NCBI GenBank assembly: GCA_017640445.1
Contig: JAEPQQ010000029.1
Span: 5,725 to 40,612, forward strand
Direction: 5' to 3'
Origin: Bacteroidia bacterium
Lineage (GTDB): Bacteria; Bacteroidota; Bacteroidia; NS11-12g; UBA9320
DNA length: 34,888 bases
The notes beneath the pieces were generated by a model. That model did no database searches, had not been told where the DNA came from, and worked only from the letters and a program-made list of their open reading frames with translations. The position numbers and the translations under genes are program-made. Shown here piece after piece: positions 16,130-24,400 of the stretch (its first letter is position 1; each line of letters starts with the position of its first letter).

Positions 16130-19100
16130 CTACTCTTTCATGAACTTTTTATGCAGGCGTTCATTGCCATCTTGCACCGTAACCACATATAAGCCTGGTA
16201 CAAGCGACGAGATGTCAATTTCTTCCGTTCCCTCAAAAATTTCTGAAGTTCCCTGATATACCACATTGCCTAATACATTGGTTATCGTTAGTGATACTCC
16301 TTCCGATTGTTTTGCAAACGAATAGGTCACCGAAACTTTAGAAACACCTGGGTTTGGATAAACCTCTATGAAGTTATCAGTCAAGCGTAGCCCTCTGGTC
16401 TTAAGGTCTTGGTCGATTTCAGGTAGCTCGTAACGGGAGAATGTTACATTTCCTTCTTTACCACCTCTTAGCAATACGAGCCCAATTTCATTGTGTTCAA
16501 CTAATTCTGAGTCATACATGGAGCTCAGGAACTCATAGTCCTGATCGGTTAAAACTTCCACCGTTGGCTTTTTCAGGGTTTTACCCTTTAAGTAAGCGAC
16601 GTACATGAGTTTGTTGGCTTTCTCATTTTCGGTTGATGGTTCAAGACCCGACATAATGTGTAATGCCGACTCATAGTCACGCTTATTCTCTGCTTTTCTA
16701 GCTTCATACCATTGTTTCTCGTTAGCATCCATCAGTCCGTTTCCTTCCAGCAACGCCTCAAATTCAGCCAGACTACCTGAGTTTTGTTCTGTCAACGTTC
16801 TATGAATAAACGCTTCTTCCTCGCCTTGTTCTTCACCTCCGCCCAGAATTTCAACCAATTCTTCCGGAGTTATACTTGGAAAATGGACGACCTCATCGCA
16901 TCGATATACCAAAGGCTGATTTGTGTTTGGAACGTTGTAGAGTTGATGCCCACAACTTGCAGTGGAATATACAGACGATGGTCCCACAATCTGTGTATGT
17001 GGGAAGTTAATGTCGAATAGATCGTAGTTGTTGTAACACAATGTTGTGAGTCCTGGCGCGGTATATACATCGAATCCTGTGGGTGCCGCCGGGTTATGAC
17101 CAACAAAGGTGTTTTGCCCATGTGTGGGATTTAAACCTATGTTAAGTGTTGCTTCACCGCCATTGTAAACACCAGCATATCTATAGTTGTAGAAGTAGTT
17201 GTTTAAGACGCTCGTATTGGTTGTACTAGCAAATATTCCTAAACCTATGAAACTGTTTAGAACACAATTCGATTCGATGGCTGTATTCTGCGAATACAAC
17301 CAATTGATGATGCCATAGTTGCGATGGTTTACATCAATGGTGTTGCACCGCACCGACGTGTTCTGACAATCTTGTATTAGAATGCCAACAACATCCTGAT
17401 TTTTGAGCAGGTTTTCATTCACAGAGCAAGCCATTCCCTCTATTACATAAACGCCATAATAGAACCCTTCGATGGTGTTGCCTATAACGTTGATACTTGA
17501 ACTCCTGATTATCTCTATGCCTGAAACAAAGGTTATATCTGTGTTTGCACGTACGGTGTTGCCGTCTATCAACACATTCGTATGGGTTTCCTGAATCATG
17601 ATTTGCGCCCCATTTTTGTTGTTTAGAAGGCGCTCACACTGGTTGTTACTTATCTTCATAGGCGTTGGCGAATATTGCCCATTCAAAATGTAAACCGCCG
17701 TGTTGAGGTTAGAAAAAACGTTGCTGCTAATTGCGTTGATCGAGCTATAGTTTGCAATTATGCCAAAGTAATTGTCGGGGTTTAGTCCATTGTTGATCAT
17801 TCGATTACCAAAAATTTCGGTGTTTACCGTGCTGGCCTCGTCAAAGTACATGAAGCCAACCTGTGGTCCATTCAATACACCACAAAATTTCAGGTTCCTA
17901 AATTGTGCGTCGTGCGTAAAATGGTTGTTTGCAATGGGATTGTTGAAATTGGAGACGATGCTGTAAATACTCCACTTGTTGTTAAGGAACGTGTTACTGT
18001 TAATGATCGGGTTGTTAGATCCATTAAAGTTTAGAGCCACCTCAGCGTTTTTGAAGGTACACTCGTTAATTTTATTGTCGTCACTTCCGTTATTAAACTG
18101 GATGCCTTTCCAGGTGGCGTATTCATCGCATGTTCGAAATACGGAGTTATTGGCTCTCAACCGACCGTTTACAATCATGCCTGAACACGTGTCAAAAATC
18201 ATATCGACGTTGGTAATATCCAGAATAGTCTGCGCAGCAACCGTGATGGTTACACCAGAATCAACATAGTATTTCCCATAAAAGAAAACATACGGATCTA
18301 CGGATGGGTTCGAAGCAGCAATTATGGTATCTGAAGATATTACGATTGTGTTTTCATCCACACACAAGCGAAGCGTATCCTCCTGGGGACCACATAGAAC
18401 TGTTAAGTCGAGGTCCATGGTGAAGTGTGGAATTGTTATAAACTCGGTTGAAGGCATTGTCCTTCCTACATCTCCTTGTTCAAGAACAAGTTCGTTGTCA
18501 CTGCTGTTTACCGTGTCGTCCAAAACCCGACAATCGGTGTTGGGAGAACTTGCGAACGGGGCATCATGTACCAACTTATACGCGTTTCGCTCTGATGGAA
18601 CCTGGTTTGAGTGATTTACGGTCAAACCTGCGGCAATGAGCCTTTGACTTGATGTTGTTCCTGTGAATGCTGTATCAACGCCACTTACCCATTGGCATCC
18701 GGCATTGGCATACCGATAAGGGGTTACACTCGTAGAAAAAGCACTTACTTCTGAAACCACCAAATCTACATTATGACTTGAATTGGCCGTATTTTGGAAG
18801 TCACTATGCACATCCCCAGTGCTTTGAACGAGGAGGTAAGACGGGTTGTTGATATCAATGTTTTGTGGTATCATCAGGGTCTTGTTTTCGAATAGGGTGT
18901 TTGGATTGTCGTATTCCCAGACGTTGGTAATACCCCCACCAGATTGTGACAAGGTGCCTTGAGCCACAAAGGACGTGTTCATTCCACTACTAGCTAAGAA
19001 AGCTTCATCAAAAACATCTCCAGCCAACAGAAAATGGCCTGTTACAGGATTGACATGTAAGTCGTTCGGAACCAAGTGATTAAGGTGCGTTCCTGTGACA

Positions 19101-19891
19101 GGATGAAAATAGTTACTTGATATATTGAACCGATAGTAGTCGGTGATATTGTTTGCAGGATGAACACCGGACGGTCCTGTTACCGTATAAAAGCGATCGT
19201 GCCGAATCTCTTTGCGGTGGTTTCTGTATTCGTACCCAAAGGTGTGCAGAATCTGATGGAACGTGTTAATCGTTGTAAACTCTGCGGTATCACTACCATT
19301 TAACATTTGTACCGCGTGCGTTACCGTGCCCCCATATCCGACAGCATAGACTATTGGGTCCCTTTTTTCCCGACTGCCGCAGATATAAATAAAGGTATCT
19401 TGAGGAACATCGGTTAGGTCATTAAAAAACAGAGGCATTTCTTCTCTTTTGACAAACCATACACCTCCGTCACAGGAAAAACTGGCAACAAGCCCACTGG
19501 TCTGACTTGGGTTGGCGGGGTCGTTATTAATCTGCCCTATGGCATAAATCCAACCGTTATTTGCCTGGATAACTTTGGTAAAGTAGGCCTCCGTTCCTGC
19601 AATTTCCGTAGGAATTCGAAACTGCCAAATAATGCTGTCCTTATGATCGGTACGTACTATGAAGGCCTCTGACTCCCGAAAATCGGAATACGGGGATAAC
19701 CGCCCGACCTTAACGTGACCGTTATCTACAGGTTCACAAACGGCTTGAATGTCGTTAAACTTAATGTGAGGATTGCCCGTGGGGCTTGCTGTTGTGTAAG
19801 CTAGTTGAGTTTGGGCATACGTCAAATGGCTCAATGTGCACATACACAATGCCACGGATCGTAAAACCCATCGTATCATCTTCTTTTTCAT
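16130..19891 (-). CDS. very large secreted right-handed beta-helix protein with T9SS type A domain
   Basis: 1253 residues. Signal peptide about 1-26 (LSHLTYAQ). The first about 500 residues hold repeated phrases such as GWIYAIGQINN and GHFLLAGDVFDE, resembling a beta-propeller of event records. About residues 530-1010 form a right-handed parallel beta-helix of NosD type, with turns like NGSNNPIINSNTFLNNKW and SSINVIGNTIEGFYYGVYV. Residues about 1040-1150 are helical and acidic (DYESALHIMSGLEP, VLTDQDYEFL) and resemble the equivalent part of the 1764-residue protein nearby. A type A sorting domain follows (from about 1173: VYPNPG, LTITNVLGNVVY, SSLVPGLYVVTV, end KKFMKE). Surface-exposed or released; activity unknown, no catalytic residues identified. 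Confidence 0.9.
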   Translation of the reverse strand: MKKKMIRWVLRSVALCMCTLSHLTYAQTQLAYTTASPTGNPHIKFNDIQAVCEPVDNGHVKVGRLSPYSDFRESEAFIVRTDHKDSIIWQFRIPTEIAGTEAYFTKVIQANNGWIYAIGQINNDPANPSQTSGLVASFSCDGGVWFVKREEMPLFFNDLTDVPQDTFIYICGSREKRDPIVYAVGYGGTVTHAVQMLNGSDTAEFTTINTFHQILHTFGYEYRNHRKEIRHDRFYTVTGPSGVHPANNITDYYRFNISSNYFHPVTGTHLNHLVPNDLHVNPVTGHFLLAGDVFDEAFLASSGMNTSFVAQGTLSQSGGGITNVWEYDNPNTLFENKTLMIPQNIDINNPSYLLVQSTGDVHSDFQNTANSSHNVDLVVSEVSAFSTSVTPYRYANAGCQWVSGVDTAFTGTTSSQRLIAAGLTVNHSNQVPSERNAYKLVHDAPFASSPNTDCRVLDDTVNSSDNELVLEQGDVGRTMPSTEFITIPHFTMDLDLTVLCGPQEDTLRLCVDENTIVISSDTIIAASNPSVDPYVFFYGKYYVDSGVTITVAAQTILDITNVDMIFDTCSGMIVNGRLRANNSVFRTCDEYATWKGIQFNNGSDDNKINECTFKNAEVALNFNGSNNPIINSNTFLNNKWSIYSIVSNFNNPIANNHFTHDAQFRNLKFCGVLNGPQVGFMYFDEASTVNTEIFGNRMINNGLNPDNYFGIIANYSSINAISSNVFSNLNTAVYILNGQYSPTPMKISNNQCERLLNNKNGAQIMIQETHTNVLIDGNTVRANTDITFVSGIEIIRSSSINVIGNTIEGFYYGVYVIEGMACSVNENLLKNQDVVGILIQDCQNTSVRCNTIDVNHRNYGIINWLYSQNTAIESNCVLNSFIGLGIFASTTNTSVLNNYFYNYRYAGVYNGGEATLNIGLNPTHGQNTFVGHNPAAPTGFDVYTAPGLTTLCYNNYDLFDINFPHTQIVGPSSVYSTASCGHQLYNVPNTNQPLVYRCDEVVHFPSITPEELVEILGGGEEQGEEEAFIHRTLTEQNSGSLAEFEALLEGNGLMDANEKQWYEARKAENKRDYESALHIMSGLEPSTENEKANKLMYVAYLKGKTLKKPTVEVLTDQDYEFLSSMYDSELVEHNEIGLVLLRGGKEGNVTFSRYELPEIDQDLKTRGLRLTDNFIEVYPNPGVSKVSVTYSFAKQSEGVSLTITNVLGNVVYQGTSEIFEGTEEIDISSLVPGLYVVTVQDGNERLHKKFMKE

Positions 19892-19953
19892 ATTTATGGA
19901 ATTAATTTTTGATGAAGCTAGGGTTTACAAACCATCGTCGTGTATCGCAATTA

Positions 19954-19983
19954 ACCGTTGCGCAGTTTGGCTTAACCGTTTGG
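19954..19983 (+). promoter_or_regulatory. candidate LytTR binding site (two 9-bp direct repeats)
   Basis: ACCGTTGCG (19954-19962) and ACCGTTTGG (19975-19983), separated by 12 bp, within a longer TTAACCGTT duplication. The published LytTR consensus is [TA][AC][CA]GTTN[AG][TG] in pairs 12-13 bp apart: the second copy fits at all fixed positions, the first misses one. The site lies 63-92 bp upstream of the beta-helix gene but reads on the opposite strand from it. Confidence 0.45.
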
Positions 19984-20177
19984 TATTTTTTCAGTCTTTC
20001 CCATCGTAATTGAGTTTAAAACTAAGTACTGGTTAGTGTATGAGCTAACGAGTGTATCTCCAATGAAGGCTGAGATGTTTGGAATGGCGAAGTGGTTTCA
20101 AGGGCCGATATCATTAGTCTGCTCCGTCGATGGTGCTTTGTAACACCATTATTACGAAGTGACTGTAGTGCTTACCA

Positions 20178-20972
20178 TCACCTTCCAAGCTTTAGAATTC
20201 TAACAGCTCCTTGAACAACTAACGCAAAAACAACTATTCCAATAATCAGGTCGGGTTTATTCGAATTCAACCAATGGACCAAGGCTCCCGCTACTATTAC
20301 TCCTAAATTTAGGACAACATCGTTCGATGTAAAAATCATACTGGCTTTCATATGGGCCTCTTCCTTGCTCTTGGACTTTTGCAAAATATAGAGACACGTT
20401 ACATTGGCGATAAGAGCGAAAAAGGAAACAACAATCATGGTGGTAAAGTCTGGCAGCGCCTCGGTTCGTATAAACCTTCTCAATACTTCAAAAAGTCCAA
20501 TAAATGCTAATATTATCTGAAAATACCCAGCCAATCTTGCGATTCGCTTTTTTCTCACCAGGCTTCTGCCAACGGCCAATAGGCTAATTCCATATACAAA
20601 TGAGTCGGCCAGCATATCCAGGCTATCGGCCACTAATCCCATTGACTTTGAAATTATTCCAGTGGTCATTTCAACCAAAAAAAATGCAAGGTTTATTCCG
20701 AGAACAGACCACAGGAGTTGCTTCTGTTTCGTGTTTTCTTCAAACTGTGTTTGATCGGTTGTTTCGGTCGAAACTTTCTCCCCCCCTAGTTTGAGTTCGA
20801 GAATTGACCGTTCGATTTGGTCGATTTGTCCATTGTGAAAAATAGTAAGTCTTCTGTTTGGTATGTCAAAGTCAAGATTTGCAATACTCTCCAAACCTTG
20901 TAGATGAGTTCGGATGAGGTTTTCCTCTGACGGGCAATCCATTCCTCTAATCTGGAAAACTGTTTTCTCCAT
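20178..20972 (-). CDS. cation diffusion facilitator (CDF) metal transporter with N-terminal HMA-like domain
   Basis: 264 residues. Residues 1-65 look like a heavy-metal-associated domain (FQIRGMDCPSEENLI), but only one Cys of the usual CxxC is present. Residues about 83-262 are a CDF membrane domain with about six helices. TM2 carries the metal site LDMLADS (DxxxD). The TM5 site is SNDVVLNLGV, that is DxxxN rather than the usual D/HxxxD. The cytoplasmic C-terminal domain of many CDFs is missing. It would export a divalent cation (Zn, Co, Cd or Fe class) from the cytoplasm; the ion cannot be told. The Cys-rich peptide gene lies 63 bp upstream on the same strand, likely co-transcribed. Confidence 0.88.
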   Translation of the reverse strand: MEKTVFQIRGMDCPSEENLIRTHLQGLESIANLDFDIPNRRLTIFHNGQIDQIERSILELKLGGEKVSTETTDQTQFEENTKQKQLLWSVLGINLAFFLVEMTTGIISKSMGLVADSLDMLADSFVYGISLLAVGRSLVRKKRIARLAGYFQIILAFIGLFEVLRRFIRTEALPDFTTMIVVSFFALIANVTCLYILQKSKSKEEAHMKASMIFTSNDVVLNLGVIVAGALVHWLNSNKPDLIIGIVVFALVVQGAVRILKLGR

Positions 20973-21035
20973 GAATAAACTTACACGTTAAACCGATAGG
21001 TTACGCGGCCCAAGCGAGATCCAGGAAACCGTCTT

Positions 21036-21224
21036 TTATTCTTCCGGACAGCTACACCAATCATCACCTGGCTGGCAATCGGGGGTGCAGGGACAAGGCT
21101 CACATGTTTCTTTGTTATCGCTTGGTTTTGCGTTGCTTATTGCGGTACCCGTAAAAAAAACCGCACCGGTAATCAACGCAACTGCGCCCACTCCAATCAG
21201 TACCTTTTTCATTGCAGAATTCAT
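21036..21224 (-). CDS. small exported Cys-rich peptide
   Basis: 62 residues; the fifth codon (ATG at 21212, MKKVLIGVG) is an equally good start. A hydrophobic segment (about 8-28) is a signal peptide or membrane anchor. The tail holds six Cys in the pattern C-x2-C-x-C-x3-C-x6-C-x-C among acidic residues and prolines, a layout suited to metal binding or disulfides. It is the first gene of a likely two-gene unit with the CDF transporter and has a good promoter candidate. A periplasmic metal sponge or delivery peptide is an inference; no family recognised. Confidence 0.7.
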   Translation of the reverse strand: MNSAMKKVLIGVGAVALITGAVFFTGTAISNAKPSDNKETCEPCPCTPDCQPGDDWCSCPEE

Positions 21225-21262
21225 TTAATTTTTATCGTACATCAACGGTTTAAACCAAAATT

Positions 21263-21294
21263 GAAAGTTATTCTATTTTCTCGAGGTTGTCAAG
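21263..21294 (-). promoter_or_regulatory. candidate promoter of the Cys-rich peptide / CDF unit
   Basis: On the minus strand: CTTGACA (-33 region, CTTG at 21294-21291), 20 nt, TAACTTTC (21270-21263), seven of eight positions of TAnnTTTG. The start codon is about 40 nt further on. Confidence 0.45.
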
Positions 21295-21367
21295 CCTCAT
21301 TCAACGTTCTGAGCCAGTTAGACGTACCGTCTCGTCCGATCGAAATCGATTTCATTCAGTTAAGTGC

Positions 21368-21394
21368 AAAAAAAATGCGGGCCTAGACCCGCAT
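21368..21394 (-). terminator. strong rho-independent terminator of the 1764-residue protein gene
   Basis: ATGCGGG (21375-21381), loop CCTAGA, CCCGCAT (21388-21394). On the minus strand the stem is followed by a run of eight T counting the closing pair. It lies 22 bp past the stop codon and isolates the large gene from the Cys-rich peptide/CDF unit. Confidence 0.85.
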
Positions 21395-21416
21395 AATTTT
21401 ATTCTCTGGTTTTGTT

Positions 21417-24400
21417 CTATCGTGCGATTATTATTCCGCCTGATTGAAGCAATGTTTCGTTTGTTTTCACTTCGAAAAAATAGACTCCAGGTTGTGCCGA
21501 TTGCGAATTCCAGCGAATCTCCCCCTCTGCAAAGTCGTTCATAATGAACGATTTAACAACCTGTCCGTTTGTATTCGTAATTCTTAACACAGAGTTGGGT
21601 TCAACTTCTTCCAGGTCAAATTCAAAGGTAACCTGTTGATCAGCCGGGTTTGGATAGGCCTGTACAAGATTCTTGTTTTCTGCCGTTTCTAAACCTCGAG
21701 GTTTATCAGACGAAGAAGTCGCTTTGGGCTCTGCGTGGTCAATTGGCTCTGCTGTTAGGTTGCAAGGGAGGTGTGCAGCCGGTTCGTTGGGGTTAATCGT
21801 TACTTTCACTACGTCTTCTATTTGTTTTCCGGTAGCAATAGGGTCGTTTTGAATATTCTCCAACTCCTCTATCTCCGTCTGGTTTAATTCAAGAACCGTT
21901 CTGCCATCGTCGTTAACCGATTTTAACAACATCCAGTATTGAACAAACAAGTTGTACTCATCCAACTCCGAAGAACTCATATTGAAGTTGACTGGCATAT
22001 CGTTCCAGATCAATTCCGCATCCATAAAGTCTCCGTTGCCAATGTGGAAAGCTACTTTCTGATAGTTAGACTGTAAGGTGTTGATGGTATCGAGCCAATC
22101 GGAAATGCTATCAATCGAATTTGCATTCGTATCCAACAAATAGTGCGTTGTAATCAGTTCACCCCTTAGGTTCATTTGCAATTGGTTATGGTCCAGTTCC
22201 GATTCCTTGCCTGTTCGTTCACTTGGGTTCTCCGAAGCAACTCTAAGGTTATCGATCTGCAATGGACTTAGAGGTGAAGGAATGTTGAACTCCAAATGCT
22301 CCAGTAACTCGTCGTTTCTCAACATTTCTGGATTCTGTTCGAGAAGGGATATCAGAGAAGTGGTACTAATCAAATCCGCTGACGCTAGCGTCTCCAATAC
22401 GGTTGAACTTAAATACGGTGAATAACCGGTTAAGTCGGCAATCAAAGAAACAGTGTCCGCATGGGTAGCAGAGAGGATATCAGCAACCAATTGGTCCGTG
22501 CTGCCGTTATCGATTAAACCATCCAGATTTGCTTGAAGTGATTTTACAGTTGATCGATAGGTTTGAAAGTCTGCCTTTTGTGCAGTTAACGTTGGCCCAC
22601 TCATTGGAATGTCGATTACTCCACCACCACCTGAATAATTACTCGCACAAGCATTAGTCGCAAAACTTTGTTGTAAGTATCGAGGGGTTAAAAAGGTCGG
22701 GTTGATATTAGGTTGGGTGTTTGTTCCTCTGTAAAAATAGATGTTTCTGTTGTAGAAGTGGTTGATAACAAAGTGGTTATCAGACAATAAGTCGTTAAAC
22801 TCATTCCCTGCCGATGTGGCTTCCGTTCCTTGATTATAAGCAATGTTCATAATCGTGTTTGGTGGATGTCCCGCCTTGTCTACACTTAAAATATCATAAG
22901 TATTGCCTTCGTATTCATTGCAAATAAATCTCAAGCCAGTACTCTTCCATTGACCGTAGCTGTTTTTCCACGGTAAGCCTCCACTGTTTACTCCGCGTGC
23001 AAAACAAGCAGTTTTGAGATCGGTGAAGGTGTTGTTGTATATCTGTTTATCTGTATAAGAACAATCATCCATGATTACTCCTATATTCTCATGATTAATG
23101 TGTTGGCCTGCATGTGTGAACCCCTTGAAATCGTTGTCTTCAATGATTGGGAAATAGGTTTGAGAAGACCAAATCCCTATGTTCTTATGACAGTCAAAGG
23201 CATCGAGGAAGGTGGTTTTCCCGTATCCCATTTCAAAACTGTTTCGGATGGCAACCAGGTGGTTTGTGTTCACACTTCGGATACCAATACCACAAGAGGT
23301 AAAGTCCGCTCGATCAATCTTGGCAACATAGAGGCCATTGTGTTTTGATTCTACAAAAACCCCGGTGTGTAGGCCGCTAAATTGAGATCTTACATAGGTA
23401 CATGGGTATATCCACGGATCACAATACGCCCGTACGGTAAACCCGCAATCATTTGAACTGATACCGTTTCCTTCACCAAAATAATGCTTGCTGGTATTGC
23501 GGTTTTTGAAGTCACAGCCTACGAACGAAGGCCCATTTACTTCGAACATCTCCACATGAGACGTAAATCGGCTGGTTGTACCACCTTTGAATTCATCGTC
23601 AATGTCAAATACGCAATTGACAAAGTTCGCCTTATATATCTTGGTAAGCAGCGACCAGTTTCTGTTGTATATATAACGTTGAAGCGATACCGAAACTGCA
23701 TTGTTCAAAAAAGTTGTTCCGTTTGCCCGGATAATGCCCCCGGTTGATAACCATGAAAATCCATACGGGCTGTGATTGGAAATGGCTTTTTTTGCATGAC
23801 TTATGGTTGCGTTATTCAACTCTACCGTACCTTGATTGATTGAAACTTGCATGGAGGAAGGGTCTCCTTTAACGTAAATTCCATCCCACATACAACCTTC
23901 GCAGCCATTGGTAATGGTTGCATCGTTAACCACCAGTTTGGCACCGGGCTCAATGATGATTCTACCATCTTTTGGCATAAACACCGTTGTTGGTGTCGTT
24001 CCGTTCTGAATGGTTAAAGTAGCTCCATTGCTAATTACTATTCCCGTTTTGATGTAAGTATTGTTCGACCACGTTGTATTCGACGTTACATGTTCCGTTG
24101 GTTGAGGGTTAACAGCCGTATTATACAGATCTGTTTCCCAAATGCTTCTTCCATAGGTGGAAGCATACAGCTTTCCTTCACAATTGTTGATTCGTAATTT
24201 AGTTACAAAACCGTAAGGGAAATGGCTTACCCCATCGGCTGCTTTACTAAAGCACTGCCATTCTATACCGTTATCAGGGGCGTTAACATCGAACTGATCA
24301 AAATCGGCCCGGAAAATTCCTACATCGGTTGCACAATACACCATGTTTGCACCTTCGTGAAAAATAATATCGGTTACCGGCATCGCAACAGGCAAACCTT

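Noticed and set aside
20130..20149. ATGGTG / CACCAT hairpin after the CDF gene
   Set aside because: Only six pairs and no T run on the minus strand, so it is not called as a terminator.
23091..23747. Plus-strand open frames inside the 1764-residue gene
   Set aside because: They lie antisense to a well-supported protein with clear domains and have no recognisable motif.
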